Both the position numbers and the translations under genes were made by a program. The notes under the pieces are model-generated. The model was not told the DNA's origin and made no database searches. It saw only the letters and a program-made list of their open reading frames with translations. DNA of 64,000 nt from Musa acuminata AAA Group (taxonomy: Eukaryota > Streptophyta > Magnoliopsida > Zingiberales > Musaceae). Location of the stretch: the NCBI RefSeq assembly GCF_036884655.1, contig NC_088342.1, forward strand, positions 13,188,501 through 13,252,500. The letters are read 5' to 3'. Positions 37,994 through 50,603 of the stretch are shown one piece after another (position 1 is the stretch's first letter; every line of letters starts with the position of its first letter).

Positions 37994-39463
37994 AAATGAA
38001 GCTAAGATGCTTAAACAAATCAAATGCTTACTGAGTTAGAGATATAGTTAATTGGGAGTAGAAAATGTTCCTTTTACTCGTAACTTTTACCTGAAGCTTC
38101 TTTCAGTGGCTACTAGAACTAGTAGCAGCTGCTATTGAGTGTGTCATTCCTCGGTAGCTCACTGCTGTGGATAAACGTGTACACCCTTTCTTATGGAACA
38201 AGTCTACAGTCGAATTTAAAGCTTCCTAGGCAACCTCCAGGTCTTTTTGAATGCAAAGTTGTATAAGAATATATCTAGGGTTTTCCATCTCAGTTTACCT
38301 TCTTTTAATCATTACCATGGATCATCAAATAGAGACTACGAGTCTTAAATACTGATATCACCATACCATGTGTCTCGCCATTGGAACTCTTCGTATGGTC
38401 TTCTGCATGAGGTGATGGCGTAACAACTCGTCGTTACGGTCTCTAAGCTGGTTCGCCTATGGCATAGACTTGCTTGTGCAGCTGCAAAGCAGATTTGGTA
38501 GGGTCTCGGAAAGAGCACGAGGTGGGTACTACAGTCCTATAAAGCTTCTCCTCCACAGCTTGTTAGGCCGTGGGCAGTGAACAAGACGAGATGACATAAC
38601 ACACTTCATTATTTCCTCATCCGCCTTCTGCAGGAGCTTCCCTTTCAATTTATTCTATGAAACATCGATCATTTTTTGAAGTTAAGAAGCTAACTAGTTA
38701 TGATCGAAATGGAGCAAGGATTCAAGACCATTTAATTCGCATATCTCAATCTCTATCGAAATGATAAGATCTCATCTCCCTATAGTTCAACATCAAATAA
38801 CTCGAGAGAAATTGTTCGTATCAGAATTTGAATGTGAAACTCCAATTCAGAAAAGAGTGATGAGTTTTTAATGGAGTATAATACTGTGCTTTTTTGCTCC
38901 ATTTTTTTTCATGGTAAATATGAGAATATATATTAGGTCAACAAAATGCTATTTGTCTTGTCATGGTTTACAGGTGCATATAAATAGGAGTACACTTGGA
39001 TTCAGATAGATACCTCTTATTCTAATATTATCATCTTTTTCCATGTCTGTACAGCAAAGGATGACACAAGAAGACTCTCGCAATACTTGTAGAGATTGTC
39101 AAATCGAGTTGAAAGCAATATATCCTCACACTAGTTCTGTATCTATATTCAAGACTCAGATGTCCGAGTACAATGCCCTAAAAAATATCATAGTACTGGC
39201 TTATATGAAAAAAGACAAAGAGCTTCTAAAAAATTGATTAATTTTGTAAGCTGATATATCCTAAATTTCCTAATTGCAGAGTACACGTGGCAGCCTAATT
39301 ATGATTTAGAAACTTCATTATCTTTTTCTGAACAGGCAAATATGTTAAGTTTATATATTGTTTTTATTTTTTCTGCACTGGGACAAACCTGTCCTCTCCT
39401 TCATTTGAGCACTTTTTGGGAGCCAATGGCAAGTAGTAGCACCTGTCATCTAGTTGTAAGCTT

Positions 39464-39649
39464 GTGATCTCTAAAATAAAGTTGGTCCAACTCTTTATTA
39501 TGATGCTAGTTTACTTTTCCTTCCTTTGCTTCCCACTAGAAGCCATCGAGGGCCACAAAGTCCAAGGGCCCTCACACAAGTTCCACCATCCCTTTATTAG
39601 GTCTGCCAAATTCTGCATGGGGGCAGGAGGAATTTTCAGAACCAGGTAG
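39464..39649 (+). CDS. Possible small secreted peptide ORF, unrecognised
   Basis: A 61-codon ATG frame. Residues 1-27 have a charged start (Lys4, Lys6), a hydrophobic core rich in Leu, Phe, Met and Val, and a Pro-Leu-Glu-Ala end, which fits a secretion signal peptide. The remaining 34 residues are basic and His-rich, with a single Cys. I recognise no family, and there is no homologue or splice evidence in the window. An ATG frame of this length arises often by chance, so this is a weak call. Confidence 0.15.
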   Translation: MISKIKLVQLFIMMLVYFSFLCFPLEAIEGHKVQGPSHKFHHPFIRSAKFCMGAGGIFRTR

Positions 39650-40357
39650 AGAAGCTTTCAGTATTCTACCACCAAACCATGAACACACTTTTTCTTGTTT
39701 GCTTATTATTATTCTCTCTTCCTTGGAAACTTGTCTCCACAGCCCTCTTCTCCCCCTATGCATGCATCGCAGTCACTGCTGTTCCATGAGCTCTCCCACA
39801 TCCTATTTGAAATGGTTGGCACTGCTGCTGATTGATTTGAAAAGGCCAACTCCCACTAGAAACACTACACCAAGTGTTTGTATATTGCGGACTGAGGACT
39901 GTCCATTAGGTCTCAGACAGACTGCACACACAGTTGACTTTTGGACAAGAAAAGGAGGGAGAAAATATTGGTGAGAGAAGAAAGGGAAGAGGGGATTGCA
40001 AAGCATGTGATTTTTGACCCGTTCAACATGAAAAATGGTGAGCATATTGCATATGTTCACAAGAGGAAGGGAATGGAGTTTCCGATTCATATTAATGATA
40101 TGGTAGCTCACGAAGAGGTTAAAGAGTGAGGCAGGAGAATGGTTACCATATCCTGTGCTCTCCTTCCTGTGATCATAACCTTCTCTCGAGTATATAGCCA
40201 TGGTGTGGCGAGTCAAAAGCTCTGCCCAACTGTAATAATTCGGAGAAGGTGATGACATGCGAATTCCTCTCTTTTCAGGTAGAGGAATGGAGTGTAGGCG
40301 AGAAAGGCCAGCAGGAGGACTTTGTTTTTTCCCTGTCTCTCTTCATCTCTAATCTTA

Positions 40358-40392
<35 letters not shown>

Positions 40393-40737
40393 CTCTAGGG
40401 TCATTAAATCCTCCTCTCAATAGTGAATCGTTCTCGTGATCCGTGGTTTTCCACACTGAGTGTTGTGCTAATCCTCGACAGACCCAACGATATTTAGAGG
40501 TCTCATGTAGCTCAGGAAGCTCAAAGAAGTGCCGTGTTAGATGGTGCAAGGCAACCTGAGAGGCATTTATCTCTAGAGTACCACACAAAGAAGGTTAAGA
40601 GAGAGAGAGCATCTTCGGTAGGAAACAACACTGGATTGAGATCGGTGATCAGGAAGCCAAAGAGCTCGGTTTGGTTCTTCCCTCGCAGTTTATTTTGTAG
40701 GAGACGCATAGTTCTTCTCGATTGAAGTCTACACGAG

Positions 40738-42901
40738 ATGGGGAATTGTGGGAGGAATGGAGCTGTGAGACAGTATGTTAGATCCAAGGTTCCTCGGTTG
40801 AGATGGACCCCTGAGCTCCACCTCTGCTTTGTTCATGCCATAGAAAAGCTTGGAGGCCAAGACAGTATGTATCTGCTTCTCCCCTGTTTACTTCCCGGAT
40901 TATACCATTGCTCATGCTTTGTTACACTTTCTGATACTGCTGCACTCAGAGGCCACGCCGAAGCTTGTGCTTCAGTTGATGGATGTCAGAGGACTAACCA
41001 TATCCCATGTTAAGAGCCATCTCCAGGTTTTCGTTTAATTAAGGCTTCATTTTTTTCTTGTTTATTTTTCTTCATGCTGCTGATCAACGGTTGGTGCGGC
41101 TTTAATCAGATGTACAGAAGCATGAGGAATGACTTGGGCAAACAAGGTATGGACATAGTTTCTGCTCACTGTTTGTTCTTTTACTTCGATCATGAAGCTG
41201 TGATTAGCTACTTTCCGGTTCTCAGTAACTCATAATCACAAAGAGTATGAGTCTCTGAGATAAGGAAGACACACTTGCATTGATCCCATGGGAAAGTTTC
41301 CCTTCTTTGCATAATGTGATGGAGAAGGCGTGGTTGAGCAGCAATTCTAGTTTCTTTTTTCTGTCTTTTTTTTTTTTCTTTGTTTCACATGAATCAACTT
41401 CTCCATCACCTTTTGCCTGTTCATTGTGTTGACTGTTTGGTTGGATAAAGTGAAAGAAGGATATGATCTAAAGGAGACTCTAATGCCCCTTCTTATCTGC
41501 TTGTCACCAGCAGAGCTGCATGAAAGAAAGCACTCATGCCAAAGCAATGATGAAGGTCCTGATGAGCAAGACGATGTTGGTTCTTGCCACGCTTGGAAGC
41601 CCACTAAGGAGTTCCAGTCGCAGTTCTTGTACTCTCCTCTTCCCTCTCTGAAAAGGTTGGCAAGCTACCAGCTTTATCCCAGCTTAAAGCAGTATCAGTC
41701 ATGTTAGCAGCACATAAAGACAACATCCAAAGTCTCTTCTGGGCACCCTTTTCCCTCACCTTTTGCTAATCCTCTCCCCGTTCTTTTGTTTATTGTATTA
41801 ACAGGGCCAGGTTGGATGCACAACCCAGCTCCAAGAAGAGTGTGCAATGCAGCCAGCAAATCTGTGAGGCAGTCACCTCCCAGTACTGGATTGACAATTA
41901 CATGCAAGCCTTGGCTGTGGATAGGGGAATAAAGGAGGAGGGTTTTAGCTGGCAAAGGAAGGAGGGTCAGCAGACTGAGGACTTGGCAGCTGATCACTCT
42001 TCAAAGCTCAGAGTTCCTGGATGCATGGTGGAAGAATCTGACCCTTTTAAGGTAAAAGAAGAGAGACTGTGTTTCTATCTTTCTCCCTTGGTTTTTGCCA
42101 GCTTTGTTCCTCTCTTCCAGTTATCTACTTGATCAACAGCCATAGATTGCAGGGAACATGCATGGCTACTTTGTTCCTCATCTTTCTCCCTCAAGTCTTT
42201 TGATTGGAAAGCTGAACCACCCTATTGCATCCTAGTGTGCTAAACATTCATTTTGCTTTTCCAAACACATCCATGTGATTCAATAGGACAAAGACAAACA
42301 GGTACAGGTGAAAATTCGACTGAATGTATATTAATCTTTTAACTGAGAAGTCCTTCATTGGAGTACTGAATACTGAAATTATTGAAAGGTGGTGGTAATT
42401 GAATAGTGCTTCATTTTGTGTGGTAGACATGCAATCAGGTATCAAAAACTTCGAAGCAAAGCACAGAAAACATCTGGGTTAAGTAAGAATGAGTGTGGCT
42501 AGTAGTTGTTCAGTGTTAAACTTGGTACAAGGCTATGACTATTGTGCATGATCTAAATCAGATGAAGAAATCATATGATGTTGTAGCTTTGGTCCTTGCA
42601 GGCTACTGTCTGGAGTGACCAGTATCTCACATCCGCAAAAGAGTTGATGCCCATAGAGATATACGAGAATGGATGTCTGTCACACAAATCCCCACCGCTT
42701 AACAATGAGTTCGCGGAGAGTGAGGAAACCAATGATTGTTCTTTGTCCCTGTCCTTGTCGTTGCATCCATCTCAAAGCAACAATTCATCATCCGATGGAG
42801 GATGCTGTGCACTAGGGAGAAACTTCAATGGTCGTCACTCGAGCTACTCTGTCACTCACAGAGTTAATCTGGATCTCTCCATGTCTATCTGTGGCTCTTA
42901 A
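40738..42901 (+). CDS. GARP/G2-like MYB transcription factor with EAR motifs (At1g14600-like)
   Basis: Six coding exons: 40738-40864, 40950-41026, 41110-41146, 41511-41655, 41805-42051, 42602-42901, all with GT-AG introns, giving about 310 residues. Residues 11-71 form a GARP (single MYB-like) DNA-binding domain: VRQYVRSKVPRLRWTPELH, then a core ending LTISHVKSHLQMYR, so the protein should act in the nucleus on promoter DNA. A basic KRARLD segment follows. The C-terminus has an EAR-type run of alternating Leu and Ser (residues 259-265) and a second, Leu-Asp-Leu-Ser-Met-Ser near the end. EAR motifs recruit TOPLESS-type co-repressors, so a repressor role is inferred. Exon 4 has a tandem acceptor (CAGCAG at 41508-41513), so 309- and 310-residue forms are possible. 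The exact function within the family is unknown. The frame is intact. Confidence 0.85.
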
Positions 42902-44578
42902 ATACATTATTTCTTAATTTCTATTTCTTGTGAGTCATCTTCTTTCCTTGGCCACTCTTATTGTTGATGGCCTTGGCAGAAAGTTACTGATTTAGATGAG
43001 CTAAAGACTTGTTTTCATCTGTAATATAGAGTACCTCTGATGTGTCACTGCAGAAAAATCTTTGTGATTCTGAATTATGTTGTTATGGTGACATTTATTG
43101 TGCACATCATGTATAGATAACATTAGGTTCTGCTCACTGCACAGAAATCATCAGGTGAGTGAAAACAAGGAAAGCATAGATTGTCTCTTCACAGATGGAA
43201 GCTAGAGAAGGTGAGTTTGGATACAAGACGGTCTCCACATAACACTGTAATTGTCTGTTGTCATGCAAAAGCTTTCTACAAACCATCAACCACCATAATT
43301 TACAGTGGTTTTACTGTGTCAAATCCTACAGGGAAATTACCTGACCACCCTGAGTTATATTCAAGCATGGCCAGCAAAGTTTAGTGGGTAAAAACTTCGG
43401 TACACTTCATTGTACTTGGTGTGGGAGACAGCCATTATTCTTATTGTAGGACTCAGTACCAAGGGGAAAATGAACAGATCCCATGGCAGTGTGAGAAAGT
43501 TAAGAACCTTTGCAAGATCAGAGTAGGAGCCCTGCTGTGATTCCCAAGTTTTGGAACTCTTGTCAGGACTCATAAATATGTTATGGGTCAGAACTTTCAG
43601 TGTACACAAAATACAATTCATGGGTATCATCAACACAACAATAAATAGAGACAGTGAAACACTTTGAAGGAGCTAGCTAGGGAAGTAACAGTGATGAAGA
43701 TCCTTGAACTGTGGAAGAATACTACACAACAGAGAAAGAAAGAGAGCCAACTATTGGAACCCCTTTCTTTCATGCTAGCAATTTAAGTGGAAGTAGACAC
43801 CCCAACCATAAACGATCCTTGTGGAACCCCTCAAAACAGGTAGCTCATTGAGACACATCTACCTGAGAATCATGAACTGGATTTAGACATATCTCCTCTA
43901 CCATTTGAATAACTTGAGAGTCTAAAAATGCTTGAAAAAAAAAATTGCAGGTAAGCAAACTACAGATCAAGACATTAATGAGTATTGTTTGATGCTGATA
44001 CCACTGGTATGATGTCAGCATAAAAAATCTGAATATGAAATATTTCTTTAACAAGTCAGATTCAATTTTTTTTTCCTAATCATATATGGTAAAGGCATAT
44101 TATTATAAAAAGAGGTTTGAACTTTGAGCATGAACAAACACTTTATTTGTTATATAAAATATTGATTTATCGTATTTCAAACCAATTTTAAGACGAACAT
44201 TATTAGAAGAGCCTCGTTGAATATGCTTTCAACACAAATTGTAAGCTCTTGTTGTTTTAGAACTAGCCGTATTGAGAAAAATCAAATACGATATCCTCAA
44301 ACTTATTGAATATAATGATATATCTTATTTAAAATAGGGGTTATGATCATACTCAATATATACAATCAAATTTAAGCATGTAAGGATAGTTGGATTCCAT
44401 AAGATAAGTAATTAACGTAACATCGTGTCGCCATGTTTTTCTTGATACTTATCCTGAAAACTTAACCATTGGAATAGCAAAAGCATATACTCGAGGCATT
44501 TTATATTCACAGAATTGTTTGCTGCAACAGTCATCGTAACACCATTTTCTTTTATGTTCTTTTTTAGAAAGAAAATAC
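42902..44578. other. 3' flank of GARP gene and intergenic DNA
   Basis: The first few hundred bases are probably the GARP 3' untranslated region. I see no further gene before the copia element at 44579. Confidence 0.5.
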
Positions 44579-45184
44579 TGATGGGGATATAAAGAGGAAT
44601 AACCTTTGTATATGAACAAATACTAGAAGACCATAATACGCAGCGGAATAAAATGGAAACACAATCAAATAGAAACACCAAAATATACGTGGAAAACCCC
44701 TTCAATGTGAAGGGTAAAAACCACGGGGCAAACTAGAGATAATCCACTATGAGAATAATGAATATACAAATCTCAATCTCTTGCCCTAAACCCTAGCAAC
44801 AACCACAAGAGAAGAACTGGGATACAAGGATCACGTCACTGCCCACAATATCTAAAACCTCCCCAAGTAATCACAGCAAGAGTCTACTATAGATTTGATC
44901 TAACCTGAGATGAGAACACTGCTAGATGATTGAGAACAGTCTCTCTGCGTTGTCATTGTCTTCTTCCCTTTCTTTCTCTTCCTTTTCTGCCTTGTTCTCC
45001 TTCTTCTCTTTGGAATCTCGTGGCCCTCAAGATCTGCCTCGTTGCTGCCTTTTTATAGCTTTTTTCTGCTTCTAAAACGCAGCCACCACACCCCCCTAAT
45101 CTTAATTAGGGTTAGGTTAAGAGGGGGTGTAGGCTGTGGGCTGCCCTAGCCCACATGGGCTGAATATGGGCTATCAGCCCAACA
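44579..45184 (-). mobile_element. Copia element 3' LTR (left copy)
   Basis: Bounded by TG...CA, 606 bases. It pairs with the LTR at 49255-49851 with about two dozen differences by eye, mostly C/T and G/A, plus small gaps. It is followed by a C-run (ACCCCCCCC at 45185), which is the polypurine tract on the minus strand. The bases before it are AATAC, the target-site copy. Confidence 0.9.
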
Positions 45185-45226
45185 ACCCCCCCCTTCAGCC
45201 CATAAGAGAGGCTGTCCCATGACTCC

Positions 45227-48200
45227 TCAATGTGAAGCCATGCCGACCAACTGTCGGCATATCTCCTGTCTTTCTTTTGGTAAGGTCTTCGTCAACATGT
45301 CTGCTCCGTTGTCATCTGTATGAATTTTCTGAAGCTGCAACTGCTTCTCTTCAAATGCATTTCGAATCCAGTGGTATATGACATCTATATGCTTTGACTT
45401 AGAATGAAACATTGGGTTCTTACACAAATAGATGGCACTCTGGCTGTCACAATGCACCACATAATTTTCCTGTTTCAGCCCCAATTCTTGTAAGAATTCT
45501 TTCATCCATAACATTTCTTTGCATACCTCTGTAGCAGCAATATATTTTGCTTCTATGGTGGAGAGAGCAATACACCTTTGCAACCTGGATTGCCATGACA
45601 CAGCTCCACGTGCAAAAGTAAGTACATAACCTGAAGTGGACTTCCTCGTATCTATATCTCTTGCCATATCTGTATCTGTGTAACCTGTCAACATAGGTGG
45701 TCCACCTCCAAAGCTTAAACAAACCTTAGAGCTCCCTATGAGATATCTAAAAATCCACTTCACTGTTGCCCAGTGCTCTTTGCCTGGATTTGTAAGAAAT
45801 CTGCTAGTAACACCCACTGCATATGCGATGTCTGGCCTCGTACATACCATTGCATACATTAAACTTCCAACTGCTGAAGCATAAGGAACCTTTTGCATTT
45901 TCTCCTTCTCCTCATCACTTGACGGACTCTGTTTTGAGCACAACTTGAAGTGACCTGCAAGAGGAGAACCAACTGGTTTTGCATTGCTCATACTGAATCT
46001 TTCCAATACCTTCTCGATGTATTTCTTCTGTGACAACCAAATCTTCTTGTTTTTCCTGTCACGAGAAATCTGCATGCCTAGTATTTGCTTTGCTGGCCCC
46101 ATGTCCTTCATTGCAAAAGACTCACTCAGTTCCTTCTTCAACCTGTCAATTTCAGATATATCTTTCCCAAGAATAAGCATGTCATCAACATAAAGTAAGA
46201 GAATAATAAAATCCTCACCAAACCATTTGATGTACACACAATGATCTGAAGCCGTTCTTTTGTATCCATTTTCTATCATAAATGAATCAAACTTTCTGTA
46301 CCACTGTCTTGGAGCTTGCTTTAGCCCATACAAGCTCTTCTTCAACTTGCAGACAAAATTATCTTTACCTTTGACTTTGAAGCCTTCTGGTTGCTCCATA
46401 TAAATTTCTTCCTCCAAATCACCATGAAGGAAAGCTGTCTTCACATCTAACTACTCAACCTCCAAGTCCTGGCTAGCAGCAATACCAAGAGCAACACGAA
46501 TAGAAGACATTTTAACAACAGGAGAAAATATCTCTTCAAAGTCAATACCTTTCTTTTGACCAAAGCCTTTCACAACCAATCTAGCTTTGTACTTTGGTTG
46601 AGAACAATATTCTTGAGTCTTCAACCTAAAAACCCACTTGTTCTTCAAGGCCTTCATTCCATTTGGTAGTAGCATCAAATCATAAGTATGGTTCTTCTGA
46701 AGAGCATCCATCTCTTCCTGCATAGCAACTAACCACTTCTCTTTCTGCTCACTCTCAACTGCTTCCTGGTAACTCTCTGGTTCACCTGCATTAGTAAGCA
46801 TCACATACTCATCTGTAGAGTATCTTCTGGAAGGTTGACATTGTCTAGAAGATCTTCTCAACTGAGGTTCTGCGGGAACTTGCTCTCCTACTTCTTTTTG
46901 CTCAACATGTCCTGCAGGTAAATCAACATCAGGCTCTACACTATTTTCCTGCACATCTCCCCCATCACCCTGATATATTGGAGGAATAACTGGGTCACAA
47001 TCTGCTAATCCTTCTGCAGAAGTCTTGGCTGGTGCCTTCTTCTTCAAATCCTCAAAGGTTTGATCCTCAAAGAAGACCACATCTCTGCTCCTGAACATCT
47101 TCTGCTTTTCTGGATCCCAAAGCCTGTAACCAAACTGATCATGTGAGTAACCAAGAAAAATACATTCTTTAGACTTACCATCCAGCTTGGACCTCTCATT
47201 ATCTGGAACATGTGCAAATGCACGATAACCAAACACTCTCAAATGCCTGTAGGAAACATCTTTCCCTGACCATACATGCTCTGCAACATCACCATCTAGG
47301 GTTGTACATGGTGATAAGTTGATCACATCAACTGCAGTCCTCAAAGCCTCATCCCAAAACCTTTTGGGTAGCTTGGCCTGTGAAAGCATACATCTGATAT
47401 TTTCCATGATGGTGCGGTTCATCCTCTCTGCAATTGCATTATGCTGAGGTGTACTAGGAACTGTCATCTCATGTTAGATCATATGTGACCTACAATAGTC
47501 ATTAAACAATCCCGTATACTCACCACCATTATCTGATCTTATGCATTTCAATTTCCTTTCTGTCTCCCTTTCAACCCTGGCATGAAACTCTTTGAAGACA
47601 TTAATAACCTGATCTTTGGTCTTCAAAGTATAAGCCCAAACTTTCCTGGAAAAATCATCTATAAAAGTGACAAAATAAAGTGTATCACTTATACCAAGAA
47701 CATCAACAGATTCACCAGGAGTTTTTGTCCTCAAAGGACCACATACATCTGTATAAACACGGTCTAAGGCATGCATTTTTCTAGACAAAGCAGCACTAGT
47801 AAATGAAACTCTATGTTGTTTACCAGCCAAACAATCAATACAAGGGTTCAGATGTATACCTTTGAGATCTGGTAATACCTCTCTCTTGGAAAAAGCTTGC
47901 AGCCCCTTCTTGCTCATGTGTCCCAATCGCCTATGCCACAACTCCATACTGAAGTCTTTCTCTATAGCATTTAACTGCTCACCATAAGCTTTAGCCTACA
48001 ACCTGTACAAAGTATGACATTTCTTTCCACTAGCTATAACAAGAGAACCCTTACTGAGCTTCCATTGCCCTCTGTGAAATCTGCTTTCATACTCTTCATC
48101 ATCTAGTCTTCCAACTGAAATTAAATTCAGCCTCAAGTCAACCACATGCCTCACATCCTTAAGTACCAACTTGCAGCCAAGGTTGGTCTTTAAATGGATA

Positions 48201-49207
48201 TCACCCATGCCAATGATGTCTGCTGTGCCATAGTTGCCCATCTTGACAACACCAAAGTTTTCAGACCTGTATGTAGCAAAAAACTCTCTCCGAGGTGTAG
48301 CATGATAAGAAGCACCTGTGTCAATCACCCACTCAAGATCCTGACACACACAAGAAAAAATATCATCAGAAGGAGACAAAATCAAATAATCACCACACTG
48401 TACTGTAGCTGTAGTATTATCCTTTGACTCTATAGACTTCACTTCTTTTCCCTTTTTCTTGTTCTTCTTAGGTTGCTTACATTGGTTCTTGTAATGTCCT
48501 TTCTCACCACAGTTATAGCAAACAATATCTTTTCTTGATCTTGACTTGCTCCTACCCATACGTGAACTGCTTCTAGACTTTGACCTTCCTCTGTTCTCTG
48601 AGATAAGTGTCTGTGAATCATTATGAGATGTTGCCAAACTCTTTCTTCTCAACTCCTCATTCAACAAACTGCTTGTTACTTGACTCATAGTGACAATACC
48701 ATCTGGCGCAGAATTACTAAGGGAAACCACCAGTGTCTCCCAACTTTCTGGTAATAAACTGAGAAGTAACAATGCCTGCAACTCATCATCAAGAGACATT
48801 TTCATAGAGGATAACTGGTTAGTAATACTCTGCATTTCATTCAAATGCTCAGCAATAGAAGCACCCTCTCTATATTTTAGGTTCACAAGTTTTCTGATCA
48901 AAAAGGCTTTGTTGCCGGTTGTTTTTCTTTCATAGAGACTTTCCAATTTTTTCCAAAGAGAATATATAGAAATTTCAGTAGAAACATGGTGAAAGACACT
49001 ATCATTAAGCCATTGTCTAATAAACTCAATTGTTTTTCGATCTAACCTCTTCCACTCATCATCTGTCATAGTTGTAGGTTTTGCACTATCCCCTTGCAAA
49101 GGTCCATACAAATCTTTGCAATACAAGAGATCTTCCATTCTTGGTTTCCATATCATCCAATTGTTTCCATTCAAACTAATCATGCGAGAAACATTACTGG
49201 CCTCCAT
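45227..49207 (-). pseudogene. Tnt1-like copia gag-pol polyprotein, three in-frame stops
   Basis: One minus-strand frame of 1,327 codons, close to the 1,328 residues of tobacco Tnt1, encodes a complete copia polyprotein. Gag runs from Met1 with the zinc knuckle CYNCGEKGHYKNQC starting at residue 230. Protease has Asp-Thr-Gly-Ala at 296-299. Integrase has the HRRLGHMS and DNGGEY motifs. Reverse transcriptase has YVDD at 1006-1009, then RNase H. The only breaks are stops at codons 404 (TAG, 47996-47998), 578 (TAA, 47474-47476) and 919 (TAG, 46451-46453); no frameshift is needed. In the family the third position is Gln (CAG). The element would copy itself through an RNA intermediate, but this copy cannot make a full polyprotein. 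Confidence 0.9.
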
Positions 49208-49242
49208 GTTCAAATACAAAAATTAAATCATCAAAACCCCAC

Positions 49243-49253
49243 TCTGATACCAG
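49243..49253 (-). other. Primer binding site of the copia element
   Basis: On the minus strand these bases read CTGGTATCAGA, the tRNA-Met-type primer binding site, next to the 5' LTR that ends at 49255. Confidence 0.8.
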
Positions 49254-49254
49254 T

Positions 49255-49851
49255 TGATGGGGATATAAAGAGGAATAACCTTTGTATATGAACAAATACT
49301 AGAAGACCATAATACGCAGCGGAATAAAATGGAAACACAATCAAATAGAAACACCAAGATATACGTGGAAAACCCCTTCAATGTGAAGTGTAAAAACCAC
49401 GGGGCAAACTAGAGATCATCCATTACGAGAATAATGAATATACAAATCTCAATCTCTTGCCCTAAACCCTAGCAACAACCACAAGAGAAGAACTGGGATA
49501 CAAGGATCACGTCACTACCCACAATATCTAAAACCTCCCTAAGTAATCACAGCAAGAGTCTACTGTAGATTTGATCTAATCTGAGATGAGAACACTGCTA
49601 GATGATTGAGAATAGTCTCTCTACGTTGTCCTTGTTTTCTTCCCTTTCTTTCTCTTCCTTTTCTACCTTGTTCTCCTTCTTCTCTTTGGAATCTCGTGGC
49701 CCTCAAGATCTGCCTCGTTGCTGCCTTTTTATAACCTTTTTCTGCTTCTAAAACGTAGCCATCACCCCCCTAATCTTAACTAGGGTTAGGTTAAGAGGGG
49801 GTGTGGGCTGTGGGCTGCCCTAGCCCACATGGGTGGGCTATCAGCCCAACA
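49255..49851 (-). mobile_element. Copia element 5' LTR (right copy)
   Basis: 597 bases with TG...CA ends, matching 44579-45184. A TATA-like TTATAAAAAGG is on the minus strand at about 49726-49736. The five bases after it, AACAC, match the left flank AATAC at four of five positions and are read as the target-site duplication. The whole element is 5,273 bases. Confidence 0.9.
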
Positions 49852-50406
49852 AACACAAGGAATATTATCATTTTCTTTCTTTGATTTCCTGTTCACTGTG
49901 GGAGTGATATATTCTATGATATCATTCAACTAAATCAGAAAGAGGCAGCAGCAGAAACAAGAATAGTCTACAACTGACTCCACTGAAGCTTGTTCCTGAA
50001 ACATCTTTACATTTTTTGCAGTGCCCTTGCTGGTTGTTTCTGCTTCTCATCAAAGATTTAAATTCTCATAAAAAGAAACACATCACAATTATCTGCAATA
50101 TGACATATCTCAGGATTTCCAGGCCAATATCCCACAGAAATGACTCCATATCTCAATTATCAGTGAGAACACCAGTGATAGCAGAAGTTCTCTCTAGATG
50201 ACGTCTGCTGGAGCAAAATATAATTGTGATCAGCAATCAAACCATTTTTTCGTCAAAAGAGAGACAAATCTGCAGTCAAAGAACATGAAAGAAAGGTTCA
50301 AAAGGTTCAAATGACCTGAGTTTTGTTCTTGCCCATCACAATCACTTCTTCATCTCTTTCTACCTACTAAGTTGCTTCCTTCAACTCTAAATTAATAAGA
50401 TAATCA

Positions 50407-50603
50407 TGATAGAGGCAGATAAGTATGAGATGATAATTTTATATTTCTTATGTGCTTTAATTTTTAATCAATCTATGTTTTGAGGATTAATCATATATTT
50501 GAGTATATGATTGAGAAGATTCTTTTCCTCAAAATCTGTACAAATACATATTACCTTAGTTAATAATAACATCTTTTTCATAATAAATTTTTTAAATTCT
50601 TTA
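50407..50603 (+). mobile_element. Old copia element, left LTR
   Basis: Aligns with 55018-55221 along its length (shared ATAATTTTATAT, GGATTAATCATATATTTGAG and TTTTTAAATTCTT phrases) with many substitutions and small gaps. A degraded primer binding site, TGGTATCATAGC, follows at 50604. The preceding bases AATCA match AATGA after the right LTR. Confidence 0.75.

Larger units (their letters stand above)
36101..40737. other. Mixed-composition region upstream of the GARP gene; no gene supported
   Basis: Two GC-richer patches (36230-36990 and 37530-38000) contain CT and CA runs (about 36628-36660 and 37949-37991) that resemble leader sequences, but no frame in them has a recognisable domain or clear splice partner. 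The frame at 36411-36887 is Pro- and Ser-rich and looks like composition. Another CT tract at about 40358-40396 lies about 340 bases before the GARP start codon and is probably in its promoter or 5' leader. A small possible secreted peptide frame (39464-39649) is listed separately. Confidence 0.45.

Noticed and set aside
37671..38039. 122-codon frame ending in Leu-Ser repeats, possible EAR protein
   Set aside because: The Leu-Ser run comes only from a TC microsatellite; the rest shows no family.
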